Made by a program: the position numbers and the translations under genes. Of a DNA stretch of 64,000 nucleotides, positions 50,656 to 59,640 are shown piece after piece (the first letter of the stretch is position 1; the number at the start of each line of letters is the position of its first letter). The DNA lies in assembly GCF_031178195.1 (NCBI RefSeq), contig NZ_JAPSJL010000001.1:124001-188000 (forward strand), written 5' to 3'. This DNA is from Zhihengliuella sp. (GTDB taxonomy: Bacteria > Actinomycetota > Actinomycetes > Actinomycetales > Micrococcaceae). The notes beneath the pieces were generated by a model, which did no database searches, was not told the DNA's origin, and saw nothing but the letters and a program-made list of their open reading frames with translations.

Positions 50656-51416
50656 GCGCACCCCTCCTGAAGGCGCGCGGGATCAGCGTCGCCTACGGCA
50701 CGCGCCGGCGCCCCATCACCGCTCTGCATCCCACCGACCTCGACCTGCACGCCGGCGAGTCCGTGGCCGTCGTCGGCCGCTCCGGCGCGGGCAAGTCCAC
50801 GCTGGCGGAGATCGTCCTCGGCCTGCGGACCGCGAGCACCGGCCACGTCAGCGTGGCCGGCGAGCGCTTCTGCGGCGCGGGCCGGGCCCCGCACCGGCGG
50901 TGCCGCCACCTGGTCCAGGGAGTCCCGCAGGACGCGGGCGCCTCGCTGCCGCCGGGTGTCCCGGTCCGCGTCTCGATCGAGCGGGCCATCGACCGCCTGG
51001 GCGTGGGCCGTCACGACGCCCGCGCCGCCGCCGGCGCCGCCCTCGATGCCGCCACGGCCGCGGACCGGATCCTCGCCGCGGCGAAGATCGCCCACCTGGA
51101 TCCGGCCCTGCTGGACCGCACGCCGCGCCAGCTCTCCGGCGGCCAGGCACAGCGCGCAGCGATCGCCCGCGCGGTCGCCGTCGGACCCCGGCTGATCGTC
51201 GCCGACGAGCCCACCAGTGCCCTCGACGCCCGCACCGCCGCCGGGCTCGCCGATGCGCTGCTCGCCCTGCCGGGCCGCACGGGCGGCGCGCTGCTGCTCG
51301 TCACGCACGACGACGCCCTCGCCGCCCGCTGCGACCGCATCCTCACGGTGCGCGACGGCGTCGTCACGCCGGCACCCGGCGCCTCCCGCCCGGGCACCGC
51401 GGAGCGCGCCGCGTGA
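50652..51416 (+). CDS. Opp/Nik/Cnt-type ABC transporter ATP-binding protein (DppF-like)
   Basis: 254 residues from GTG 50652 (GTGA overlap). Walker A GRSGAGKST, a Q-loop region HLVQGVPQDAGASLPPGV, signature LSGGQAQR, Walker B LIVADEPTSALDA, THDDALAARC. The DppF signature QDP(Y/A)-SLNP is altered to QDAGASLPPG. It also lacks the C-terminal oligopeptide region. Its stop overlaps the MFS start by 4 nt. Confidence 0.87.
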   Translation: MSAPLLKARGISVAYGTRRRPITALHPTDLDLHAGESVAVVGRSGAGKSTLAEIVLGLRTASTGHVSVAGERFCGAGRAPHRRCRHLVQGVPQDAGASLPPGVPVRVSIERAIDRLGVGRHDARAAAGAALDAATAADRILAAAKIAHLDPALLDRTPRQLSGGQAQRAAIARAVAVGPRLIVADEPTSALDARTAAGLADALLALPGRTGGALLLVTHDDALAARCDRILTVRDGVVTPAPGASRPGTAERAA

Positions 51417-52927
51417 GCGCCGCTCCCGCCGTCCCCGCCGTCCCCGCCGTCCCCGCCGTCGAGCCGGGCGGCACGGCCCAACCGCTGCGCGCCGTCCTGG
51501 TGCTGCAGCTGGTCTTCATGCTCGGCTTCTCCTCGGTGGTGCCGTTCTTCGCGGCGATCGGCCAGTCCCGGTTCGGGCTGGACGCGGCCGCCATCGGCGC
51601 CCTGGTGGGCGCGCGCGTGATCGCCCAGCAGGGACTGTTCGTGTGCGGCGGGTTCCTGACCGACCGCTTCGGCCCGCGCCGCCTGCTGGTCGCCGGCTGC
51701 CTGCTGCGCGCCCTGGCGTTCGGGATCATCGCATGGGCGCCGGACGCCCCGGCGTTCGTGGTCGGCGTCGTCCTGGTCGGGATGGCCGGGGCGCTCTTCT
51801 CTCCCGCCGTCGACGCGCTGGTGGGCGGCATCGACGCCGCGCGCCGCACCCGGAGCCACCCCGGCCCCGGGAGGGAGGGGAACGACGGCGGAGCGGCCAC
51901 CCGCCGCGGCCCCGCCCCCTTTGCGGCGCTCGCCCTCGCCGGCGAGACCGGCGGCATTATCGCCTCGCTCGGCGCCGCCCGCTTCATGCCGGACCACTCC
52001 GCGTCGCTCGCGGCGCTGTCGGCGGCGATCTTCGTCGCGGCCGCGCTCTCCGTGCACCGGCTGGTCCCGCGGACGGAGGCGGCCGCCGACGCTGCCACCG
52101 CCGGTGACACCGCAGGACCCGGTACGGCGGCCGATGCCGCGGAGCCCCGACCCGCCCCGGGGGACCCGGTGCGCGTGGTCCCCCTGGCGGTCGCCTGCTC
52201 GGCCCTCCTGGCCGTCTACACGCAGCTGTTCTCCACGGTGCCGCTGGCCCTCGCCGAGCACTCGCTCTCCGCCGGGCACATGGGCACCGTCGCCGCGAGC
52301 CTCTCGGCCGCCACCCTGGCGTTGCAGTGGCCGCTCTCCCGGTTGGCGGAGCGGCTGGGCCGCTGCACGGCGGTCATGCTGGCCCTGTACGTCTCGGCGG
52401 CGGCCTGCGCGGTCGCCTTCACTGGGCAGGCCTACCTGGCGCCGGCGGCGCTGCCATGGCTGTTCTGCGCGGTCGCGGTGCTGGTCGGGGTCTCCATGAT
52501 GCTCGGCAACCCGTCCGCCCAGTCGCTCATCGCGGGCGGCTCAAGCCGTTGGCGCGCCACCCGGCTGGCCTTCCTGCCGACCGCCGGCGGGCTGACCGCC
52601 TTCCTTGCCACCACCGCCACCGGCTCCGTCGCCGAGCGCTTCGGCACGCTCGCCTCCTGGCCGCTCGCGGCCGCGCTGCCGGCCTTGATGCTGCCGCTGG
52701 CGTGGTACGCCCTGCGACCGGCCCACGAGCTGCGGCACCGCCCCCTGAGCCGACCCGACGCGAACCGCCGCTCTGCGAACCACCACGACGCGGACCGCAG
52801 CGTGAACCACCACGCTCCGGGCCGCCCGGCTCGCCAGTACTCCGCCCCCGAGGACGCCTCCCTTCCCGAGGACCTTTCCCTTCTCGAGGACCCCTCCCTT
52901 CCCCAGGACAAGGAACAGATCCGATGA
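51413..52927 (+). CDS. MFS transporter embedded in the importer operon
   Basis: 504 residues from GTG 51413. The N-terminus has VPAVPAVPAVPAV encoded by 9-bp repeats; about 11-12 membrane helices follow, with GGFLTDRFGPRRLLVAG as loop motif and a Gly/Arg-rich insertion near residue 145-165. The cytoplasmic tail (from about 440) has several His (NHHDADRSVNHHAPG) and an acidic four-copy repeat (APEDA, LPEDL, LLEDP, LPQDK). MFS genes beside Cnt/Nik-like ABC genes export metallophores (CntE in Staphylococcus), so secretion of a chelator is a possible role, unproven. Confidence 0.82.
   Translation: MSAAPAVPAVPAVPAVEPGGTAQPLRAVLVLQLVFMLGFSSVVPFFAAIGQSRFGLDAAAIGALVGARVIAQQGLFVCGGFLTDRFGPRRLLVAGCLLRALAFGIIAWAPDAPAFVVGVVLVGMAGALFSPAVDALVGGIDAARRTRSHPGPGREGNDGGAATRRGPAPFAALALAGETGGIIASLGAARFMPDHSASLAALSAAIFVAAALSVHRLVPRTEAAADAATAGDTAGPGTAADAAEPRPAPGDPVRVVPLAVACSALLAVYTQLFSTVPLALAEHSLSAGHMGTVAASLSAATLALQWPLSRLAERLGRCTAVMLALYVSAAACAVAFTGQAYLAPAALPWLFCAVAVLVGVSMMLGNPSAQSLIAGGSSRWRATRLAFLPTAGGLTAFLATTATGSVAERFGTLASWPLAAALPALMLPLAWYALRPAHELRHRPLSRPDANRRSANHHDADRSVNHHAPGRPARQYSAPEDASLPEDLSLLEDPSLPQDKEQIR
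51428..51460 (+). repeat. 9-bp tandem repeat, 3.7 copies
   Basis: GCCGTCCCC repeated at 51428, 51437 and 51446, with a partial copy to 51460; it encodes the AVP repeat at the MFS N-terminus. Confidence 0.9.
52841..52912 (+). repeat. 18-bp coding minisatellite, four copies
   Basis: Units at 52841, 52859, 52877 and 52895, in frame, encode SAPEDA, SLPEDL, SLLEDP and SLPQDK. Copies 2-4 share TCCCTT at the start. It forms the acidic end of the MFS tail. Confidence 0.9.
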
Positions 52928-54516
52928 CCCACCTCCGCCAACCCGCCCGCCGCCGCACGCTCACCCCGGGCACCGGCCTCCTCGCCGCCGGTGCGCTCGC
53001 GCTCACCCTCCCACTGTCCGGCTGCTTCTCCACCGACCCGGCCGATTCCGCCGGGGCCGCGGGCGGCTCCGACGACCAGCGGATCTCGCTGGCGATGATG
53101 CAGCCGCCGCGCTCGGGCCTGAACCCCATGAGCGACGACGCCTTCAAGCTCTCCCGCTGGAACACCGCCGAGACCCTGGTGGCGCTCGACGACGCCAGCG
53201 ACCCCGTCCCGCTGCTCGCCACCGAGTGGGAGCAGACGGACGAGCTGACCTGGCGCTTCACCATCCGCGAGGGCGTGACGTTCCACGACGGCACGGAGCT
53301 GACCGCCGAGGCGGCCGCGAACTCCCTGCGCGTCGCCACCGAGTCCACGCCGCTGCCGCGCATCCTCGACGGCGTCGACCTCCAGGTGGCGGTCGACGGC
53401 GACCAGGTGGTCCTCACCACCGGCACGCCGGACCCGCTGCTGCCCAACCGGCTCTCCAGCCCGCAGCTGTCCATCCTGTCGGAGGCGGCGTACGACGGCG
53501 ACACCATCAGCCCCGTGGGCACCGGCACCGGGCCGTTCGAGCTCGTCGCGGTGGACGGCACCTCGAGCGCCACGCTGGACCGCTACAGCGACTACTGGGG
53601 CACCCCGGCGGCCGCCGCCGGCATCGACGCGGACTTCGTCCCGGACGGCACCGCCCGCGCCGCCGCCCTGCGCACCGGCACCGCGAACGTCGTGGAGACC
53701 GTCCCGGCCGGCCAGGCCGCCTCGATCGACGAGGACCTGCTGCACGAGGTCCCGATGCCGCGCACCAACACGCTCTACCTGAACGCGGAGTCCGGCCCGT
53801 TCGCGGACCCGGCGGTCCGCGCCGCGGCCCGCGAGGCGATTGATCGCGCGCAGATCATCGCCTCGGCGTACGAGGGCCGCGCGGACGAGGCCGTCGGCCT
53901 GCTCGGCCCGGCGCTGCCGTGGACGCTGGAGGAGCGCGGCGGTCCGGAGTACCACGCGATCCTCGCCGAGCGCGCCGAGCCGGCCGCCGTCGACGGCGTG
54001 CGGATCAACCTCGGCACCTTCACCGACCGGGCCGAGCTGCCGGAGGTCGCCGTCCTGCTGGAGCAGCAGCTCGAGGCCGCCGGGTTCGTGGTGGAGCAGG
54101 ACGTGCGGGAGTACCAGTTCATCGAGTCGGACGCGCTGGAGGGTGCGTTCGACGCCTTCATCCTCTCCCGGGCCACCATCCTGGACTCCGGCGACCCGGT
54201 GGCCTACTTCGGTGCCGATTTCACGTGCGACGGCGGGTTCAACCTTTCCCAGCTCTGCGACGAGGACGTGGACGCGGCCATCGCGAAGGCCTCCCAGGCG
54301 CCCGCCGGCGACGGCCGGCGGGCGGCGATCATGCGGGCCGAGGCGGAGATCCTCGCGACCGACACCGCCATCCCGCTGCTGCACGAGCGCGTCATCCAGG
54401 GCGAGACCGGCGGCGTGGTGGACGCGGTCCGCGACCCCCGCGAGCGCACCCTCGTGACCGCCGAGACGCGCCTCGAGGGAGGCCGGACCGAGAGCGGCGC
54501 CGATGCGGACCAGTGA
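52924..54516 (+). CDS. Peptide/nickel/opine-type ABC transporter substrate-binding lipoprotein
   Basis: 530 residues. Lipobox LSGC (Cys34), then an SBP_bac_5 domain: MMQPPRSGLNPMSDDAFKLS, RWNTAETLVALDD, WRFTIREGVTFHDGTELTAEAAANS, and DPAVRAAAREAIDRAQIIAS. The GLNPMSDDAFKLSRW entry resembles nickel/opine-metallophore binding proteins rather than oligopeptide ones. Ligand unproven. It overlaps the MFS stop by 4 nt and the permease start by 14 nt. Confidence 0.88.
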   Translation: MTHLRQPARRRTLTPGTGLLAAGALALTLPLSGCFSTDPADSAGAAGGSDDQRISLAMMQPPRSGLNPMSDDAFKLSRWNTAETLVALDDASDPVPLLATEWEQTDELTWRFTIREGVTFHDGTELTAEAAANSLRVATESTPLPRILDGVDLQVAVDGDQVVLTTGTPDPLLPNRLSSPQLSILSEAAYDGDTISPVGTGTGPFELVAVDGTSSATLDRYSDYWGTPAAAAGIDADFVPDGTARAAALRTGTANVVETVPAGQAASIDEDLLHEVPMPRTNTLYLNAESGPFADPAVRAAAREAIDRAQIIASAYEGRADEAVGLLGPALPWTLEERGGPEYHAILAERAEPAAVDGVRINLGTFTDRAELPEVAVLLEQQLEAAGFVVEQDVREYQFIESDALEGAFDAFILSRATILDSGDPVAYFGADFTCDGGFNLSQLCDEDVDAAIAKASQAPAGDGRRAAIMRAEAEILATDTAIPLLHERVIQGETGGVVDAVRDPRERTLVTAETRLEGGRTESGADADQ

Positions 54517-56302
54517 CCGCCGGGCCCTGATCTCGCGGATCCTCGCGGGACTGGGCCTACTCGGCATCGTCGGGGCGCTGCCCTGGCTCTCCCAGCGGGA
54601 CCCGGCGCTGTCCGTGCTGCGCGCCCGATACTCGGAGCTCGAGCCGACGCCGGAGGCCATCGCGGCCGTCCGCGCCGAGCTGGGGCTGGAGGGCGGCCCG
54701 GTGGCCATCAGCGCCCGCTGGTGGGAGGGCGTCCTGCACGGCGACCTCGGGACCTCGTGGGTCTCCGGTGCGCCCGTGGGCCCGGGGGTCTGGCACGCCG
54801 TCGGCGTCTCCGCGACGCTCACCGTGCTGGCGCTGCTGGTCAGCTTCCTCGTCGCCGCCGCACTGGTGGCGCCGGTTCTCCGGGCCATCGCCCGGGACCG
54901 CCCGGTGCGCGGCTCCGGACCCGTCGGCGTCGCGATGACGGCTCTGCCGGAGTTCCTGCTCGCCAGCGGCCTGCTGGTGATCGTCGCGGTGCACCTGCAG
55001 TGGCTGCCGCCGTACGGCTGGACGGGGTTCGGCTCGGCCGTCCTGCCCGCGCTGGCGCTCGGCATCCCGGGCGGCGGGCTCTTCGGCCGCCTCCTCGGCG
55101 ACGCCCTCGCCGGCTCCTCCCGGGAGACGTGGGTGCAGGTGTGGTGCCTCTCCGGCGCACCGCGGCGGGTCGTCCTCGCCGCGGTCCTGCGCCGGGCTTT
55201 GGCCTCCGTGGTGGACCAGGTGGGACTGATCTTCATCGGCGTCCTCGGCGGTGCCGTCGCGGTGGAGCAGGTCTTCGCCATCCCCGGCCTGGGCCGCTAC
55301 CTGCTCGGCGCCGCGAATTCGCAGGACCTGCCCGCCCTGCAGGCGGGTGTGCTCGCCATGGCGGCAGCCGCCGTCGTCATCGGGGTCGCCGCCTCGGCGA
55401 CCCGGCTGTGGCTGCTGGGCGGGCCGCTGCCCGCCGGCGCGGTCTCCCCTCCGCCGGAGCGGCCGCACGGGGACCGGCTGGCGCAGTGGACGTTCGGCGT
55501 CGGGTGCGCGCTGCTGGCGCTGCTGCTGGTGCTCGGGCTGCCGCGGGATCCGTTCGAGATCGTGCACGAGCGCCTCGCCGCGCCGTCGTGGGAGCTGCCG
55601 TTCGGCGCGGACGCGAGCGGGCGGGACCTGCTCGCCCGGGTGGCGCACGGCGCGCTGGGCACCCTGGTGCCGGCGCTGGGCATCGTGGTGGCGGCGGTCG
55701 CCGTCGGGCTGGTGCTGGCGTTCGTGCCGAATGCGGTGCGCGGGCCCATCGAGGTCGCCAACGCGACCCCGCCGATCATCGCGGGTGTGATCATCGCGGC
55801 CCTGTTCGGGCCCACGGTCGGCGGCGCGGCCGTGGCGGTGCTGTGGGTGAGCTGGCCGCCGCTGGCCTCGCACGCCGTGGCGCTGGTGGAGGAGGCCAAG
55901 GCGATGCCGCACGTGAAGTGGCTGCCGCTGGCGGGCGTGCGGCCGTTCGAGGTGATGGTCCGGCACGTCGTCCCCGTGGTGGCGCCGGCGCTGGCGCGGC
56001 ACGGGATGCTGCGCCTGCCGGGCGTGGCCCTGGCGCTGGCGTCGCTGGGCTTCCTGGGCCTGGGCGCGCAGCCGCCGGCCCCCGAGTGGGGGCGGCTGCT
56101 CGCGGAGGGCATCGACTACGTGGAACGGGCCCCGTGGACGACGGCGGCCCCGGCCGTCGCGCTGATCCTGATCTCGGTCATCGCGGTGGCCGCGGCGTCC
56201 CTGCAGGGCTCGAACTTCCGTTGGCCGCTGGCGCCCCGCCGCGCAGCGACCTCCGCGGCTCCCGTGGCTCCCCGCGAGCCCGAGCCCGCCGACGCGCCCT
56301 AG
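54503..56302 (+). CDS. Fused DppB-DppC-type ABC transporter permease
   Basis: 599 residues, twice the usual size. The first half (about 1-305) is DppB-like: AVGVSATLTVLALLVSFLVAA, ALPEFLLASGLLVIVAVHLQWLPPYG, and VEQVFAIPGLGRYLLGAANSQDLPALQAGVL. The second half (about 325-575) is DppC-like: ELPFGADASGRDLLARVAHGALGTL, EEAKAMPHVKWLPLAGVRPFEVMVRHVVPVV and SLGFLGLGAQPPAPEWGRLLAEG. Both permease subunits are thus one chain, as in a minority of such systems. The C-terminus is Ala/Pro-rich. It is the last gene of the operon; 200 bp separate it from the next. Confidence 0.9.
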   Translation: MRTSDRRALISRILAGLGLLGIVGALPWLSQRDPALSVLRARYSELEPTPEAIAAVRAELGLEGGPVAISARWWEGVLHGDLGTSWVSGAPVGPGVWHAVGVSATLTVLALLVSFLVAAALVAPVLRAIARDRPVRGSGPVGVAMTALPEFLLASGLLVIVAVHLQWLPPYGWTGFGSAVLPALALGIPGGGLFGRLLGDALAGSSRETWVQVWCLSGAPRRVVLAAVLRRALASVVDQVGLIFIGVLGGAVAVEQVFAIPGLGRYLLGAANSQDLPALQAGVLAMAAAAVVIGVAASATRLWLLGGPLPAGAVSPPPERPHGDRLAQWTFGVGCALLALLLVLGLPRDPFEIVHERLAAPSWELPFGADASGRDLLARVAHGALGTLVPALGIVVAAVAVGLVLAFVPNAVRGPIEVANATPPIIAGVIIAALFGPTVGGAAVAVLWVSWPPLASHAVALVEEAKAMPHVKWLPLAGVRPFEVMVRHVVPVVAPALARHGMLRLPGVALALASLGFLGLGAQPPAPEWGRLLAEGIDYVERAPWTTAAPAVALILISVIAVAAASLQGSNFRWPLAPRRAATSAAPVAPREPEPADAP

Positions 56303-56400
56303 GGGCCCTGCCCCCCGGCCTCCCTCCGCCGCGCTCGACCGGCCGTCCGCACCACGGGGTTGCCAGCGCGGGTGGGCACCTTCTCCGAATCGGCCCGTGA

Positions 56401-56430
56401 TTGACATCACACCAACGCCTTCCCTAAGCT
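56401..56430 (+). promoter_or_regulatory. Possible sigma-70-type promoter of the NMT1-type ABC operon
   Basis: TTGACA (56401-56406), an 18-bp spacer, then TAAGCT (56425-56430). The -35 is perfect, the -10 weak. It lies 66 bp before the permease gene. Confidence 0.45.
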
Positions 56431-56495
56431 CGGAGCGGCACCCGGGAAAGCGCTTACCAAGAGGTGTCACTACCCTTCAGAGGAGATCAGCACAG

Positions 56496-57341
56496 ATGTC
56501 CACGGCTATCACTGCACCCAAGCAGAGCAAAGAACCCGGAGCGAAGCCACGGCGGAAGAAGCCTTCCAAGGTGGCCGCCGGCAGCCTCTCGGCGATGTAT
56601 CCCGTCGCCTTCATGGTGATCGTCTTCGCCGTGTGGTGGGGCGTCACCTCGGCCGGCATCGCGCCCGCCTACATCCTGCCCTCGCCGGCCGATACATGGG
56701 CGGCCATGACGGACAACGCCGCGTACCTCGCCCAGCACACGTGGGTCACCACCTGGGAGACGTTGATCGGCTTCGCGATCGCCATCGTCGTCGGCATCGC
56801 CGTCGCCGTGGCGATGGTCTACAACAAGACCATGGAGCGGACGTTCTACCCCATCATCCTGTTCGCCCAGGTGGTCCCCAAGATCGCGATCGCCCCGCTC
56901 TTCATCGTGTGGCTCGGCTTCGGCCCGCAGCCGAAGATCCTGGTCGCCGTCCTGATGGCGTTCTTCCCGATCGTCATCGCGGGCATCTCCGGCCTCCGCG
57001 CCGTCGACCCCGAGGCCCTGGAGCTAACTTCGATCATGGGCAGCTCGCGCTGGAAGGTCTTCACCAAGGTCCGCTTCCCCGCCGCGCTCCCGGAGCTGCT
57101 GGGCGGACTCAAGGTCGCCGCGACGCTGGCCGTCACCGGCGCCGTGGTCGGCGAGTTCGTCGGCGCCAACGCCGGCCTCGGCTACGTCATCCTCCAAGCC
57201 AACGGCAACATCGACACCGCGATGCTGTTCGCCGCGCTGATCATCATGTCCCTCATGGGCGTCCTGCTGTTCATGATCCTCGACGTGGTGGAGCGCCTCT
57301 CCATCCCGTGGCACGCCTCCCACCGCAACAAGGACGCCTAG
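56496..57341 (+). CDS. SsuC/TauC-type ABC transporter permease
   Basis: 281 residues. A Lys/Arg-rich lead (residues 8-27) precedes six membrane segments. Landmarks: VWWGVTSAGIAPAYILPSP, ADTW, LFIVWLGFGPQPKILVAVLMAFFPI and the EAA loop ALELTSIMGSSRWKVFTKVRFPAALPELLGGLKVA. It forms the channel of an SsuABC/NMT1-type importer for a sulfonate, pyrimidine or similar compound. AGGAGA at 56480-56485 precedes the ATG. It is the first of three co-directional genes. Confidence 0.9.
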   Translation: MSTAITAPKQSKEPGAKPRRKKPSKVAAGSLSAMYPVAFMVIVFAVWWGVTSAGIAPAYILPSPADTWAAMTDNAAYLAQHTWVTTWETLIGFAIAIVVGIAVAVAMVYNKTMERTFYPIILFAQVVPKIAIAPLFIVWLGFGPQPKILVAVLMAFFPIVIAGISGLRAVDPEALELTSIMGSSRWKVFTKVRFPAALPELLGGLKVAATLAVTGAVVGEFVGANAGLGYVILQANGNIDTAMLFAALIIMSLMGVLLFMILDVVERLSIPWHASHRNKDA

Positions 57342-57448
57342 GCGCTCGCGGCCACTGGCCCTCCACCGTTCGGGCGCAGGACGCGCCCCGCACCGACGAT
57401 CCAAGCTCACTCAACCGCTCATTGCCGAGCGAAAGCCAAGGAGACACC

Positions 57449-58486
57449 ATGTCCTTCCGCACCCGCACCCTCCGCGTCGCCGCAGCCGTTGCCGCCTCGG
57501 CCGCCGTCGTCGGCCTCTCCGCCTGCGGCGGATCCACCGAAGCCTCCGGCGGCGGCGCCGACGGCGAGGTCCGCGACGTCACCCTCATGCTCAACTGGTA
57601 CCCGTACGGCGAGCACGCGCCGTTCTACTACGGCGTCGACGAGGGCATCTTCGAGGAACACGGTATCAACCTGACCATCAAGGCCGGGCAGGGCTCCACC
57701 AAGACCGTCCAGGCCGTCGGCCAGGGCCAGGTCGACTTCGGCTGGGCGGACACCCCGCCCGTGCTGGCCAACGTGGACAAGGGCGTGAAGGTCAAGAGCA
57801 TCGGCGTCTTCCTGCAGACCACGCCCTCCGCCGTCCAGGTCTTCGCCGACTCCGGCATCGAGAGCCCCGCCGACCTGGAGGGCAAGACCATCGCCGTCTC
57901 CTCCGGCGACGCCCCTACCACCACCTTCCCCGTCTTCCTGGAGGCCGCCGGCGTCGAGGCCGACGCGGTGAACCAGCAGAACCTCGACGCGGCCGGCAAG
58001 ATGGCCGCCATGATGTCGGGCCAGGTCGACGGCCTGATCGGCTTCGCCCACGACCAGGGCCCCACCATCGCCGCGAAATCCGGCAAGGACGTCGAGTACC
58101 TGCGCTACTCGGACGCCGGACTGAATTTCTTCTCCAACGGCCTCGTCGCCAACGCCGCGGACATCGAGTCCGATCCGGAACTGATGGAGGACATGCTGGC
58201 CGCCGTCTCCGAGTCGTTCGAGGCCGCGATCGAGGACCCGGAGGCCGCCGCGGCCTCCATGGAGGGCAAGGACCCGCAGCTGCCGGCCCAGGACGTGGTG
58301 CTGGAGCAGTGGAAGCAGACCATGGAGCTGCTGCACACGGACGCCACCGAGGGCATGGCCCCGGGCCTGAACGATCCGGCCGACTGGGAGAACACCATCA
58401 AGATCCTCTCCGACGCCGGCATCATCGAGGAGGCCAAGCCAGCGGAGACGTACTTCGACGGCTCGTTCGCACCGGAAGGCAAGTAG
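57449..58486 (+). CDS. NMT1/ThiY-type substrate-binding lipoprotein
   Basis: 345 residues. Lipobox LSAC (Cys26), then an NMT1-like domain: VTLMLNWYPYGEHAPFYYGV, DEGIFEEHGINLTIKAGQGS, QVDFGWADTPPVLANVDKGV and KTIAVSSGDAPTTTFPVFLEAAGV. The LNWYP start is shared with pyrimidine (HMP/thiamine precursor) and riboflavin-type binding proteins. The exact ligand is unknown and no thiamine genes are nearby. AAGGAGA precedes the ATG, and the ATPase gene follows with no gap. Confidence 0.88.
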   Translation: MSFRTRTLRVAAAVAASAAVVGLSACGGSTEASGGGADGEVRDVTLMLNWYPYGEHAPFYYGVDEGIFEEHGINLTIKAGQGSTKTVQAVGQGQVDFGWADTPPVLANVDKGVKVKSIGVFLQTTPSAVQVFADSGIESPADLEGKTIAVSSGDAPTTTFPVFLEAAGVEADAVNQQNLDAAGKMAAMMSGQVDGLIGFAHDQGPTIAAKSGKDVEYLRYSDAGLNFFSNGLVANAADIESDPELMEDMLAAVSESFEAAIEDPEAAAASMEGKDPQLPAQDVVLEQWKQTMELLHTDATEGMAPGLNDPADWENTIKILSDAGIIEEAKPAETYFDGSFAPEGK

Positions 58487-59302
58487 ATGAGCGTCACGGT
58501 AGAGGAACGGGAGCCGGCCACGATGACCGATACGGCACTGGTGGACGTCGAGAACGTCGGCATCACCTTCCAGACCAGGAAGAACACCGTGGAGGCGCTC
58601 CGCGAGGTGGATCTGAAGGTCAACCAGGGGGACTTCGTGGCGCTGGTGGGTCCGTCCGGCTGCGGCAAGTCCACGCTGTTGCGGTCCATGGCCGGCATCA
58701 TCCAGCCGACCACGGGCACGGTGTCCCTGCGCGGCGAGGAGATCGAGGGCCCGCGGCAGGACGTCGGCTTCGTGTTCCAGCGTCCGGCGCTGCTGCCGTG
58801 GCGCGATGTCCAGCGCAACATCATGCTGCAGGCGGAGATGCGCGGCATGGACAAGAACCAGGCGAAGGCGCGCTGCGAGGAGCTACTGGAGCTGACCAGC
58901 CTCACCGGGTTCAAGAAGTCCCTGCCGCACGAGCTCTCCGGCGGCATGCAGCAGCGCGCGGCCCTCTGCCGGGCCCTGCTGCACAGCCCGGAGATCCTCC
59001 TGATGGACGAGCCGTTCGGTGCCCTGGACGCGCTGACCCGCGAGCACCTGAACTCCGAACTGCAGAAGCTGTGGAACTCCACCAACATGACGGTGGTCCT
59101 GGTGACGCACTCGGTCGCCGAGGCCGTGTACCTGGCCACGCGCGTGGTGGTTATGGGCTCCCGTCCCGGCCACATCATCGAGGAGTTCGACGTCGACCTG
59201 CCACGTGAGCGCGACTACGAGGCCACGATGGCGGATCCGGAATTCCACCGGGTGGCCCACGGCGTCCGCGAACTGCTCGGCGGCGCGCACGGCAACCATT
59301 AG
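58487..59302 (+). CDS. SsuB/TauB-type ABC transporter ATP-binding protein
   Basis: 271 residues. Walker A GPSGCGKST (about residue 58), QDVGFVFQRPALLPWRDVQRNI (Q-loop, the LLPW signature of SsuB/TauB/ThiZ), LSGGMQQR, LLMDEPFGALDA, THSVAEAVYLA. It completes the three-gene importer. The start immediately follows the binding-protein stop; a second Met (13) could also be used. A strong terminator follows. Confidence 0.92.
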   Translation: MSVTVEEREPATMTDTALVDVENVGITFQTRKNTVEALREVDLKVNQGDFVALVGPSGCGKSTLLRSMAGIIQPTTGTVSLRGEEIEGPRQDVGFVFQRPALLPWRDVQRNIMLQAEMRGMDKNQAKARCEELLELTSLTGFKKSLPHELSGGMQQRAALCRALLHSPEILLMDEPFGALDALTREHLNSELQKLWNSTNMTVVLVTHSVAEAVYLATRVVVMGSRPGHIIEEFDVDLPRERDYEATMADPEFHRVAHGVRELLGGAHGNH

Positions 59303-59317
59303 CAAGCCCCGCACGCA

Positions 59318-59362
59318 AAGAGAGGTCCCCGCCGACCGCGATGGTCGGGGGGGACCTCTCTT
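59318..59362 (+). terminator. Terminator after the NMT1-type ABC operon
   Basis: GAGAGGTCCCC (59320-59330) pairs with GGGGACCTCTC (59350-59360), and inner CCGACC pairs with GGTCGG around loop GCGAT. Confidence 0.9.
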
Positions 59363-59427
59363 CTCAGCGTCTGGGTACTCAGCGGCCCCGACGACGCTTG
59401 GCGCTGGCGAGGGGCTGCGGGCGCACT

Positions 59428-59625
59428 CTAGGCCCCGCTCGAGAACTCGTCAGCCCGCCGCCGGCGGGCCGTGGACCACTTGGTCACGGCGGTCGCCACG
59501 AGGAGGGACACGCAGACCACGATGATCAGTCGCCCCCAGAACGGGACGCCGAAATAGGTGTCGGCGACGAAGCTCACCGCGAAGGCCGCAACGAAGCTCG
59601 TGAGGACAATCAGGGACTGACGCAT
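59428..59625 (-). CDS. Small two-helix membrane protein
   Basis: 65 residues. Two hydrophobic segments (about 5-22 and 31-49) flank VADTYFGVPFWGR. The basic C-terminus (KWSTARRRRADEF) should be cytoplasmic by the positive-inside rule. I recognise no family. Its start lies 16 bp from the end of the next leftward gene, so both could share a transcript. Composition looks coding. Confidence 0.6.
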   Translation of the reverse strand: MRQSLIVLTSFVAAFAVSFVADTYFGVPFWGRLIIVVCVSLLVATAVTKWSTARRRRADEFSSGA

Positions 59626-59640
59626 GGGTTCAGTTTCTTC

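Noticed and set aside
52432-55281. 949-residue open frame on the minus strand
   Set aside because: Antisense shadow of the MFS, binding-protein and fused-permease genes.
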